Shown: one piece after another, positions 1 to 11,700 of the stretch
Layout of the letters: the number at the start of each line of letters is the position of its first letter
Numbering within the stretch: the stretch's first letter is position 1
From: Antedon mediterranea
Taxonomy: Eukaryota; Echinodermata; Crinoidea; Comatulida; Antedonidae
Reading direction: 5' to 3'
DNA length: 64,000 nt
NCBI RefSeq assembly: GCF_964355755.1
Contig: NC_092671.1
Location: 501,001 to 565,000, forward strand
Position numbers and translations under genes: made by a program
Notes under the pieces: model-generated
What the model was told of the DNA's origin: nothing
Database searches by the model: none
What the model saw: the letters and a program-made list of their open reading frames with translations, nothing else

Positions 1-117
1 GAAGGCTACTGCTCCACTGGCTATAGCTGTTGCATACAGTGTGTGGTGCATACAAAGTTAAATAATAGTTTTAAAATTCACAATCAAACTGGCACAATAA
101 TGAGAAAAATTAAATAC

Positions 118-3100
118 CATCAGTTGAATCAATTTCAGACACCACAGATGATGCTGCTTCATTCTCCTTGGAATCCTCTCCTTCTAATACTGCATTCTCA
201 TCATTTTCCTGTTTGACAATCTCATCAGTTGCTACAACGGTAACATCCTCGTCATTAGTCAGACCTGATTCACTACTTGACGCTTGGAATGGTTCGTCTA
301 TTGCACCATGTATACTGCCATCACCAGTCTACATTAAAATGGAAGAAGAAAACATTTGATTACATTTAGTAAATTCAGTCAAAATTACAGGTGAAGAAGT
401 AATGCTATTTCTAATTTAAAACAAAAATGAATTTTAAAATATTTTGACTAAATTAGTTTACATTTTGTGTACTCATACTATAGTTTAAATTTGCTAAAGC
501 TTAAAGCCCCATTCCCTACGTTTTTTAGATCTAATTTAAGATCACAAACTATATTTAATGTAAAAATAATACTATATGGTCCTATTGCGATAACTTTTTT
601 CGTCTTTAAACGGTTAAAAATGTGAAAAATAAGTCGATTCTAATAATTATAGTGGCCCGCTATAAATCCCAAAATGCATTGCGCGCGGATTGATATTTTT
701 GTTTTTCACCTGTAATTCGCCCACTTTTCGATCGATCGTGAGGCCAAAACAAATGGAAGACTCCTAACTTTTCAGCGAAAATACCGGGTTTTCCCCAATT
801 TGTATCAACAAATGGCAAAAATAGAAAGACAATTAATGCAGCAACTATACAACGTCAGGCTAGGTATATAGCTCGCGTACGATGTTCGTACGTTACCGAT
901 GTTTACCAGCTAGGCCTACAAAACTAAGCCTAGCTACGCTAGGCCTAAGACCGTCCACGAGAGGTCGATCGCCGCGAGCTACTTAGGTAGTGCATTGTTT
1001 CTCACTTTTTATCATAATTTACCATAAAACGTACATTTAAGACAAGAAATGACATGGTTTAATGTTTTTAAAGTGATATATATGTACTGTATAATTTTCC
1101 AAAAAACGTCCAAAATTGCAGGGAAGGGGTCGTTAAAAAAAAAATCTATTGACTATTGCAAAACTAAAGAATGATAAGGTAATCTTGATCTAATCTAGTA
1201 GATCTAGATTAATCAAGATCTAGTAGATCTAGATTAATCAAGATCTAGTAGATCTAGATTAATCAAGATTCTGCTATTGGCCATGATTATATTTAATTAT
1301 TTCTGCCAATGTATGTAAGGAATTAAATTGAATAGTAATGTAGAAATGTGAGGATAACCAATGTTGTACCTTTGTTTCTTCTTCATTTTCTTTTACCTCC
1401 TGCCTTTTTTCAATGTTTGTACTTTCTCCGTCAGCATCATCTGAAATGTAATAGTAAGGTTTCAAAATTAACTTATTTTAACTGGCATTAAATAGTTGTA
1501 TGGATGATGACAAAAAACTAGGGTCGTCATCATAATTATCATCATCATTATCTTCCTATAGAACCTCATTTGAGTATAGTTGCACATGGGTTGGTCACAT
1601 TTACTATGCAGTTGGGCTTCCTAATTTTCCTAACATTTTGTGTTCCACATGTTTCATATTATTATGTAGGGTAGATGACCTTTTTTTATACTAGAGGGTC
1701 AAAATGAGAAGGATAAAATAACATTATGTAGACTGGGTACTTAAAGACTGCCACGAGGCGCACTAACCTGGATGTCCAAGTTCAATAATATCATGAATAG
1801 TTCCACTTGGTAAACGTTGTCTCTCTGCAATATCTGAATAATATTCTAAAGTGTCAATGTCTTCAGATGTACCAAGCACAGGAGTCCCACTGCAAAATAA
1901 ATTACTTTAAACAATAATGTAGGCCTGCTGAGGCGCAAAATTACAGTAGTCTATGGCAAATATGTACTAGGGTACAGAGTATGTATGTAGGCTAAAAATA
2001 CTTGATCTTCCTACGCTAGCTTATAGAAGAAAAAGAGCGTCTCTGATCCAAGTATTTAAAATACTTAAAGGATTTGATAAATTGGACATACTAGAGGTCA
2101 TTCTTTCAAACTATCAAAGCCGCGGGTCAAAACTAAATGGGGTTCAAATTTTGGAGCAAGTGTAGTTAACGATTGGAACGCTTTGCCGAGAGTTGTTGTA
2201 GAGTCAAAGTCATTGAATCAATTTAAGTCTAATTTGAAAGAACACTGGAAAAACCACCACCAGAAGTTTCAGCCGTATGCAAGAGATTTTTAATTCCAGA
2301 GAGGCGAATAAGCATTTGACTTTAGCCTTAATTTCAAGGTAATTCAAGGTAATATTTGTGCATGGCAGGACGAATTTCATTCACATATAATAAGGCATGC
2401 ATGTCACGTCACCACCATAACCTGAACAAAAAGCTACTCAGTCAAACACAGATTTTAACATATTTTGAATTGTTATATAATTTGTATGTAGCCTACTAGG
2501 CTAGCCCTAAATTCAAGATTTAAAAAAAAAAGGAAAGGAAGTACTTCATTCATTATTCTAGCCTAGTTAGGCCTAGACTAGGCCTAGTATTATTACTAAT
2601 TAGGTAGGCCTGAGCTTTACAGGCCTATTATAGTAGGACGCACTAAATATGCCTAGAGTTCTGACCGTCAGTCTAGGCCTACTAACTTTGCCTGACTGAG
2701 AGACCGACTACACTCTCTCAGTAGTACAGGTCAACCCGTACCCATGCCAACTCGTACCCACCAACTCGTACCCAAATTTTGGCTTACTCGTACCCAAAAT
2801 TTTGGCTCACCCGTACCCATCATTGGCTAACCCGTACCCATCATTGGCTGGCCCGTACCCAAGTTTAATGCTATTTAAAGTATATTTATATAGGCCTATT
2901 ACAGTTAAACCCAGTTTTATTACATTTTTAGATCATATGTTCGATATTACAATGGCAAAAACTATTTACCTAAGTATAATTTATGTACAGACTCGTACGA
3001 AAAAAGCACAGCTTTCATCGTATTTGGGTCGTAGTTAAATTAATACTTGAGGGCGTTGTTTTACATGGAAGATGTCAGTGGTCGGCTGTGCTGCATTCTA

Positions 3101-5978
3101 TTTTTTTTTTCATTTTTGAATAGTTATTGATCTATTATTTACTACGAATAGCCTGTACACACTTTTCATTTTATTTTACAGATAATGAAGTAATGTGCTT
3201 TTTGAAAATCGTTTTAAAAATGGTTTTTGTTGTTTTGTTTTGCAAGTTTTGTTTTAACATTTCGAAAACATTTTTAAGTAGTCACTCGTATTTTTAAAAT
3301 CACGAAACTATTTAAGTGGATACCAGCCTCATTTTTGCTGCTAAGGACCATTTTAGAATAATGAATCTAAGTAGATTATTGCCGTTTTTAAAACAAATTC
3401 CCTAGGACATGATGGATGTGAGAATACTATAAAAGGTAACCTCCAATAATTTAACATTTAATTACTAACGACGACATTTGCTGTTATTACGTTTTCATTT
3501 TATAATGATTATTACTGTATTATTATGACTAAAAACCGAAATAAAATACTACTAAAACTAAAAAAAAAATCATCTTATCGCTGACAGATACGTATGTACA
3601 GACACGTGTAGGTAGGCCTTCAGAACGTTTATATTATTTTAGTAAATAAGACGACATCCGTTGCCATGGAAAAACGAGTGTGGGTCATTTATTTGTAGAA
3701 TATTATAGAATGCGTATTTTTTTTTAAAAGGGAATCCCTTGTCAGCAAAAACACGTAGCTGTTATTGAGGAAACATCTACCAAAAATGTTTAATTGCTGT
3801 AAACAAACAGATAATTTTACTGAATTATTTAAGAAAAAAAAAATAGAAAACGATCGTACGCCACATTGCGTTGTCTATTTTTTTTTACACACTGTAGCTG
3901 TTATAGAAGAAAATCTGCCAAAAATGTTTAATTGCCTTAAAGTACGTGTATATGATCATTTCACTGAATTATTGATAAATAAAATATATGGAAAACGATC
4001 ATACGTCATTACTGAGTCGTCTCTTTGACGCCCTATAAATGCGTGTTTTTTTGTAATAAAAGGTTAATCCCGGTCAGCAAAAACACGTAACACGAAATCT
4101 ACGCCCCATAGCCCTGCAGGCCTTACAGTACGTGTATATGATCATTTCACTGAATTATTAATAAATAAAATATATGGAAAACGATCATACGCCATTACTA
4201 AGTCGTCTCTTTGACACCCTATAAATGCGTGTTTTTTTGTAATAAAAGGTTAATCCCGGTCAGCAAAAACACGTAACACGAAATCTACGCCCCATAGCCC
4301 TGCAGGCCTTACAGTACGTGTATATGATCATTTCACTGAATTATTAATAAATAAAATTATATGGAAAACGATCATATACGTCATTAATGAGTCATCTCTT
4401 TGACGCCCTATAAATGCGTGTTTTTTTTATAATAAAAGGTTAATCCCGGTCAGCAAAAACACGTAACACGAAATCTACGCCCATAGCCCTGCAGACTTTA
4501 CAGTACGTGTACATGATCATTTCACTGAATTATTAATAAATAAAATATGGAAAACGATCATACGTCATTTTTTTTTTATAATAAAAGGTTAATCCCGGTC
4601 AGCAAAAACACGTAACACGAAATCTACGAGTAATTCGACTCCATAGCCCTGTGGGCTTTTTGATTAAAACAGGGCGTCGTTAATTCAACCAATTTTAAAT
4701 ATACCAATACAATAGAAACAATAATTACTTGATCGAATCATGGAGGTATACCTCCATGATCGAATGTAATCAGGGAAGATAATTAGGTGATAAGAATAAA
4801 AAAGTATAAAAATGATACGTTATTGGTTATTTACCTGGGCTTAATTGAATTGTAATACTATACAACAGTAAAAATATTTTTTTATTAATTAATGTTCTTA
4901 CGTAAATAAATAAAAAGACACATCAAACATACGTTTATAAAACTATAATACTACATTTAAATAAATGTTAACAAATATATGCCTAATTAAACGAAGTTTA
5001 CAATCAAATCAATGGTCATTTTTATTAGCACACATTTCACCGAGACCTGTAAAATAAAAAAAAACAATTTAAATATAAAAATATTCATACGTCAAAAGCA
5101 TACCACTAGTTTTGCGCCGATCAAATCATTACAAGTAGGCCTAATTATTCAAATTGGGTACGAGTAGTCCAAATAATGGGTACGAGTAAGCCAAATAATG
5201 GGTACGAGTAAGCCAAATAATGGGTACGAGTAAGCCAAATACTTGGGTACGAGTAAGCCAAATATTTAGGTATGAGTTGGCATGGGTACGAGTTGGTTTG
5301 GGTACGGGTTAGCCAAAGTGGGTACGAGTTGACCAATTATTTGGGTAGCCTAATTATTCAAATTGGGTACGAGTAGTCCAAATAATGGGTACGAGTAAGC
5401 CAAATAATGGGTACGAGTAAGCCAAATACTTGGGTACGAGTAAGCCAAATATTTAGGTATGAGTTGGCATGGGTACGAGTTGGTTTGGGTACGGGTTAGC
5501 CAAAGTGGGTACGAGTTGACCAATTATTTGGGTAGCCTAATTATTCAAATTGGGTACGAGTAGTCCAAATAATGGGTACGAGTAAGCCAAATAATGGGTA
5601 CGAGTAAGCCAAATAATGGGTACGAGTAAGCCAAATACTTGGGTACGAGTAAGCCAAATATTTAGGTATGAGTTGGCATGGGTACGAGTTGGTTTGGGTA
5701 CGGGTTAGCCAAAGTGGGTACGAGTTGACCAATTATTTGGGTACGGGTTAGCCAAGTTGGGTACGAGTTGGCATGGGTACGGGTTGGTTTGGGTACGGGT
5801 TGACCAGCCTAGTCTGAACTCTCCTCCTTTCTCCCCCCATGAGTAGAGTAGTCCAGGGCAAAGCTAGGCCTAGGCCTAGACAGTTTTTAATCAATAACAG
5901 GTATTACCTAGCCCCTGGTTCTTGACCTTCTATTACATCTGCTTCTTCAACATCATATGCATCTTCATTTTCACTCAT
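118..5978 (-). CDS. Unrecognised acidic protein, N-terminal part (gene A, runs off left edge)
   Basis: Four exons join in phase: 5908-5978 (start ATG at 5978), 1768-1889, 1370-1440 and 118-328; the last donor at 117 leads past the window start. All junctions have GT/AG ends. The product begins MSENEDAYDVEEADVIEG and gives about 158 residues that are rich in Glu, Asp, Ser and Thr, with no signal peptide or membrane segment. A less acidic stretch, LEYYSDIAERQRLPSGTIHD (around residues 37-56), may be the start of a folded or conserved motif. The start is chosen because it is the first ATG and the frame is kept through three introns. I do not recognise the family; a cytoplasmic or ciliary scaffold is possible but unsupported. 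The first intron (1890-5907) is large because it carries a LINE remnant and a 3.1-kb transposon-like element. Confidence 0.6.
329..1369. other. Intron of gene A with CpG-containing unique sequence
   Basis: No exon is visible here. The stretch at 650-980 is less AT-rich than its surroundings, with GCGCGCGG near 679 and several TAGGCCTA-like runs at 890-960. It could be an old transposon or an internal promoter; nothing decides between them. Confidence 0.3.
1183..1270. repeat. Short tandem repeat, about 32 bp x 2.7
   Basis: Units built on AATCAAGATCTAGTAGATCT repeat almost perfectly three times in an intron of gene A. The unit contains the palindromes AGATCT and CTAGTAGATCTAG. Confidence 0.8.
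2007..2293 (+). pseudogene. LINE remnant: C-terminal end of a reverse-transcriptase ORF
   Basis: Forward-strand translation from 2007 gives LIQVFKILKGFDKLDILEV, then, after a frame change near 2160, VVNDWNALPRVVVESKSLNQ followed by FKSNLKEHW and a stop at 2291-2293. This is the usual C-terminal tail of CR1/jockey-type non-LTR elements, where 'WN.LP' precedes 'S...FK..L..'. The frameshift and missing RT core show a dead, 5'-truncated copy. It sits antisense in the first intron of gene A. Confidence 0.75.
2740..2865. repeat. Left array of CCCGTACCCA-type units
   Basis: About seven short units of roughly 18-22 bp, each containing CGTACCCA and separated by TTGGCT-like spacers. They are the reverse complement of the units in the array at 5150-5805. 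Confidence 0.8.
3739..4640. repeat. Tandem array, about 187-bp unit, 4-5 copies
   Basis: The landmark GTCAGCAAAAACACGTA recurs at about 3739, 4073, 4259, 4449 and 4600. From 4073 on, the units carry the same order of blocks: ACACGAAATCTACG, ATAGCCCTGCAG, TACGTGTA..GATCATTTCACTG, and AACGATCATACG. Copies differ by small deletions. The array is internal to the 3.1-kb element. Confidence 0.75.
4737..4760. repeat. Perfect 24-bp palindrome
   Basis: ATCATGGAGGTA is followed directly by its reverse complement, with no loop. It lies inside the 3.1-kb element; no function is evident. Confidence 0.85.
5150..5805. repeat. Right array of GGGTACGAGT units with higher-order structure
   Basis: More than 25 units of about 20 bp, GGGTACGAGTAAGCCAAATA and variants. 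They form a higher-order repeat of roughly 175-200 bp, seen three times (starting near 5142, 5345 and 5538), each opening with GCCTAATTATTCAAATTGGG. Short ATG-started frames here are by-products of the repeat. Confidence 0.85.
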
Positions 5979-8795
5979 TTTCGAATCATTAAATGGAAAA
6001 TACAAGGGAGTACCTTTCTTGACAATATGAAAACTGGGCCTACCATTACCAACTTTTCTGACGGCCGGAGGATCGAGTCTCTTTAGTTTGCTGCCCTCTA
6101 CAATTATGCCCTATATGGGCAATTAGACTATTCTTTGAGAGAGTATACACCAAAGAATAATCTTAATAAACAGGCAAGGTTGTTTGATTGCAGGACATAT
6201 AATACCACCATAGCATAGACTAAAGGTTTTTGTGTTTTTCAATTACATGTTTAACTATTAATTTCATTCAAATAAAATAATGATCATAACATTGATCATA
6301 ATTACACATTTGACATATGTTTTGGAATTAATTTACAACAGGGTAGAACATTTGACCAATGAGCTTTCATATTCATGAGGCAATTTATTACACACTATTT
6401 TTTTTGTAATTTTAATATATATGTCTATATATATCTGTTTGAATGTGTTTAAAAAATAATTAATTAAATATTAATGTTTGCAACAATTCCAAAAAAGATT
6501 AAAAGCAAATTATACCATAAATTAATCAAAGATTATTCTAATATTCCCAGTTTCCTGGACTTTCTCACCCTCTGAAGACGATCAAAGTATATTGATCGAA
6601 ATGTTGAGAAACTCAACAGTCCTTTTCAGAACTATATAAATTTCTTTAATTTCTTCAATTCACTGTGCTTTTCAAAGTAATCGCAAGATGCACACATAAG
6701 CCTTAATAGAAATATTTGGAAGCGGAGTTGTTTACTTATCATGACAAAAATACTCTGGGGCCTGACAAGATGTTAACCCTGTGCCTCCACTGAAGTTATT
6801 TTTCGTCAATTACACAATCAAAAACCAAATAAAACAATTGTAAAACATATTTAATCTAATAGACTTTTAATAAAAAGTGAAGAAGCATTTAAATGTACCA
6901 CTATTTTGAAGACACTGAAAAACATGAAAAGCGGCAAATGCCATTAAATCGCATGTATAAGACCAATAATGAAGAACATGATACTAATAAATGTTATCAA
7001 TTCGATACAATACTAATAAATGATACATTTAAAAGGGGGCAACAATCAAGGCCAACTTAAATTCTTGCTAAATTTTAATGAAAAAAAACCACAAAAATGC
7101 TTTGTAGCTACTATTTAAACTACGGTATTATGTTATAGCAAAGCACTTACTATACAGCAACAAGTAAAGTCTTTACAGACTTAAAACATCAATAATCTAG
7201 TACCATAAATATGCTTACTTTTTTTTAATGCATTTTCTACACCCAATTATGTTTGATTAACTTTCATTGCAATTTATTTTCAAAGCAAAAAAAACAACAC
7301 AATTAGGGTATTAGCAACGCAAGTACAGTATCGCAGAAAAGCGTACAAGCAAAGAAAATTTATTGTTTTAATCTAATTTAACATATGTATCATTTTTAAT
7401 AATAGCATTTATAATAAAGCTATTTTAATATTAATTAATAATAATTTATTAATTTTAATGATTTAATAATACAATATTAATACATTCTAGACACTAGGTT
7501 TTCTCAAAATACAACACTAGACTTATTTAAGCAACTTCATTAACAGACTGTGAAGTGAAATGCACCGTCAATATGACAACAGGACTATAAGGTGGGATTT
7601 CATGATACTACACTCATGCTGAAAACCGTTTACCCATGGTCATTATGTTCACTAATGGATGCCATTTTGGATGAGGTTAAAGGTGACTGGTTTTGGGAGT
7701 GCTGAATGTATAGGACATATAATGTTTTTAAGGAGAACATAGGATATAGGTGGGTTACATTGGTAGGTTGAGACACAAGATAACATATAGTAGCCCTATC
7801 AACATTCTAAACAAAAAGCTGCACCAGTAAAGGAATGGTAATGCAAGTCCAGTTGTTAACAAGTTTATAATATTTTGTGAATTTGAATTATCTTTATCAT
7901 TTGTTAATTCATTTCTATCTTCATGAAAAATATTGTATAAATTTAGTAGAATAAATAGTTTTCCTATTGTTTTAATCATACAAAAATATACAGAAATATT
8001 ATATTATTTATTGTCTAATAACAATAATTTTGGGAATCTTTTAAAACGAAGAATATATATGTGCTTTATTCAATTATAATTCTATTAATAAAACTCTTTT
8101 TTTTATTGGACCAAAAATATACAGAAAAATTCTATCTATTCAATGGAACAGCATTAAGTTCAAATTAAGACACAAAGTAATTATTGATCTTGCAAATATG
8201 AATAAATTCAATTTATCTATGAAACAGAAAACGCAAGAATCAAATAATATTTGGAAAGAAAAAATTGCACTAATAATGAAATCATAGTGAATATCACAAG
8301 GCTGCAAAGACAGATTAATACTGAAAAAAACTTTATAAAAATTCACCGGTCATCAAAAACACATGTTTAGGTATGTGCTAGGATACATCTGATACAACAA
8401 CTAGACAAATGTTTTCAGATTTATCTAATTTATTTATTCAGTTTATTTATTCAGTTAAAATGTTTGAAATGTGTTTGTTGACAGGTCACAAGAATGTCAA
8501 ATACACCAGGGAGAATGTAACATCAAAAATATTCATGAAAATACATTAATAATATCTCTATTCCAAAATAAATCACAATAATACAATAGATGGTAACAGC
8601 ACAAACAAAATTACATCATTTAAAAATGTCCCACATATCCACTACCTATTAAAATTTTACAGACAGACCTAAAGTAGATTTGTTTATATAGTTGAAGCTG
8701 AGTTGCGTATTCCACTACAAGTTGTAATGGTACAAAAATAGTAGGCCAGTGATTGGTGGTGATTTAAGATAGATGACCTTTGAACTCTGCCCTCA
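5979..8795. other. Intergenic region between gene A and the tetraspanin 3' end
   Basis: No convincing coding sequence. The GC-richer stretch at 6055-6120, with TGCCCTCTA at 6092-6100, lies about 115 bases upstream of the gene A start codon and may be its 5' UTR or promoter. 6571-6632 is a structured hairpin cluster (listed separately). From about 7000 to 8795 the sequence is very AT-rich and probably includes the tetraspanin 3' UTR. Confidence 0.4.
6571..6632 (+). other. Multi-hairpin element, possibly a retroelement end
   Basis: Three stems can be drawn: CGATCAA/TTGATCG (6579-6585 with 6592-6598), TGTTGAG/CTCAACA (6602-6608 with 6612-6618) and an outer TCTGAA/TTCAGA. The order CTGAAGA, stem, AAA, stem, GTC recalls a hammerhead core, but G12 is doubtful and no separate stem I is visible. 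Confidence 0.3.
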
Positions 8796-11700
8796 TTAGA
8801 CCACTTCATATTCATTTTTGATAGACCTCATCAAGCAGCAAGCGCACATGACACCAATAAGCTGTGTAAAAAAAAGTTGTATATAATATTAACAGATATT
8901 ATAGTAAAATCAATAAAAGAAGCTATGAAAGCAATATTACTTGTCATAGATTTCAACCATCCTGATTTCAGTGGTTTTTCTTTTTGATGTTGTTGTGTCC
9001 TACTATCAAGACCAACCCAGAATTGACATTGCGTGCATAGTAAGTCGATGAAAAAAAATGCAGCAAGCTTTCTGTGACCCTACTAATATAGTGGTGTGGA
9101 CTTTTATTTTATATTTTTGAATAAGGGCAATGGCATGGTAGAGGTATTCCTGCTTTCATGTTTGTCTGCAGGCTCTAATACTCAAAAGTTCATGGATAGT
9201 GTAATAAAAAATTATATAATACCTGGACCAGTGCAACACCAATAGCAACTCCGGCAATAATAGCTATGTTGTCGTTGAAATAGTCAAACAGTGCTTTAGA
9301 ACATCCCTAAAAAACAATATATATATTTAATTAATATTCATAAACAAAACAAAATATTCAATTTATGTTAGTGGGGTACTATCACTCTCTATAAATAACA
9401 TAAACATGGCCAGGCTACTAAGTAGCCAGGCCTTCACTGATTGTGAAGCCAGAAAACAATATTTGTGAGTAAAACTGTGAAAGTGGTCAAATGACATGAT
9501 ACACGCCCTGTAGAAGAAAGGTGTGAATCATTGATGAGATGTTCAACTAAGACATCTTTTGTGCTGGTATCAATTACTAATAGTAGGTCAACAAATATAG
9601 TCTATTAAGAAAAATATATCATATTACAGTATTTATTTGTTTGCTTGTTTATTTTTTAGGCTGATTCCAATATAACTTTGTCAATAACAAAATTTATAAA
9701 GTGTTTAAAATTTAGGGTTACAATATTTCTTTGATTGTGTTCATGTGCTATCTAAACATCTCTAGTCTGTTTTTATTTTGAATATAAAAACACAAAAAGT
9801 ACAATAGCTACGATGTCGGACAATTTTAATCGGCTTCCCCTCTTTCTTCTGTAAATTACAGTCAAAATTAACTCCTTTCACTGATTGTTTCCCACCTAAA
9901 CCCATCACACTCTTTGATCTCTATATCTCATCATTTTATACCTCGTCGTATGCATTTTCTACAACATTTTTACAATCGTTGTCATCGCAACAAGAGTCCG
10001 GCACTGAATCATCCAGATACTCATACCACTCTGTGTAGTTGTTGGTACCACAACACTCAAGCTAGAGAATATAAATACATGTTATTATATAATTAGAAAA
10101 ACAACATAAAATCAAAATATTCATAACAGTGTCCATTTGATTGGTTTATTTTGTATCACATGACCATTTAACATATAAATATTCACTACCTTGTCCATTT
10201 GATTGGTTTATTTAGTATCGGATGGCCATTTAACATATAAATATTCATTACCTTGTCCATTTGATTGGTTTATTTCGTATCACATGACCATTTAACATAT
10301 AAATATTCATTACCTTGTCCATTTGATTGGTTTATTTCGTATCACATGACCATTTAACATATAAATATTCATTACCTTGTCCATTTGATTGGTTTATTTC
10401 GTATCACATGACCATTTAACATATAAATATTCATTACCATATTGGAGTAAATATAGCATTAGTTTTATGTATCAAATAAACTGCAAAAATAGTTTTGATT
10501 TTTGGCTAACATAATTTAGTTACCCAATCCTAAAAGCCAGAGGCCATATTCAACATTTACACTTAGGCAAAGGGAAATGCTTAATATCTGAATACAATTT
10601 ATTAGGGAAATAGTTAAAATATTTATTCAGTTAAGTAAAATAAAAACATTTAAGGGAAATGTCTCACTTAAGTGTGATCGGTGAAACGGCCTCTGGGTTT
10701 AAGTTCATGATTTGTACCAGGTGGTGTTACATGCACATGGTATGTATGACTGGTAAGCTGCATTTGTCTTCGTCATACACTGGTTCCTTTCAGCTCAGGT
10801 GCTATAAATTTCAGGTGGACACTTTATTTAGTAGTTACCTACAAAAACAATTGAGGAATTCTTACATTTTGTTGCATATCGTCCCAAAGTTTTTTAGTTG
10901 CTTCTTCCTTTTTGTATTGCGGCATTGTGCTCAGCATATTGTCTTCGATCTGGTCTTGTAAAGCGTCACTTTCAACAAATCCAGCAATGCCAAGTCCAAT
11001 CTCAATGATCAATAAGATGACAAGGATACATGTATACTAAGAAGAGAAATATAATGATCATAACTGGTATACTAAATGAAGAGATCCTCTAGACCATTGA
11101 TATGGGATAAAATCCCTAATATTTGAATATTAAAACACTATACAGTAATAGCATATTGAGAACTGGTCCTAATTGTACTAATGAAATAGTATAAACATAT
11201 TAAGCTCTGTCTACACTACCAAACTAGTTTGACAAAAAAAGTGTGATGAGCCCAAATAATGGCAGTGATGTGCCCAAATATGGTAGTGATATGACATCAT
11301 CATGTCCATATATGGCACATTACATTTTTTTGTCACATAAAGTTTGATAGTGTAGACAAAGCTTTAGCTTACAGTAGCAACCATGCAGTAACTTTCTTTC
11401 ATTGCACCACAACAGCCACAGAAACCAGTAATGAAGATGATGGCACCAACCACAATGATGAATATGGGTACAGTGTTACCCATATCACCGGTAAAATCCA
11501 CATAATCAGAATAATCTTTCAGTACGACACAACCACCGATGATTAAGCCAAGTCCACAAAGCTAGAAAAAAAAATGTTTGCAAAATTTAAAATACAGCAG
11601 CTAATGGGCAGAGAAGACGAGAAAAAAAATGTAAAAATGTTATGGTTGAAACATCAAAGATAGGCATCAGTATGTAGTATGTCCTGATAAGACATCCACA

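Larger units (their letters stand above)
2729..5805. mobile_element. 3.1-kb DNA-transposon-like element with satellite-filled inverted ends
   Basis: The left end opens with GGTCAACCCGTACCC and the right end closes with its exact reverse complement. Inward from each end lies an array of a GGGTACGAGT-type repeat, in opposite orientation on the two sides (2740-2865 and 5150-5805). The interior holds unique AT-rich sequence plus a tandem array at 3739-4640. No transposase reading frame is present, so it would be non-autonomous. No clear target-site duplication was found, so the outer boundary is tentative. It is inserted in the first intron of gene A. Confidence 0.55.

Noticed and set aside
5145-5732. 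Two identical 63-codon frames (MVNSYPLWLTRTQ...)
   Set aside because: Translations of the GGGTACGAGT satellite; no splice or codon evidence of a gene.
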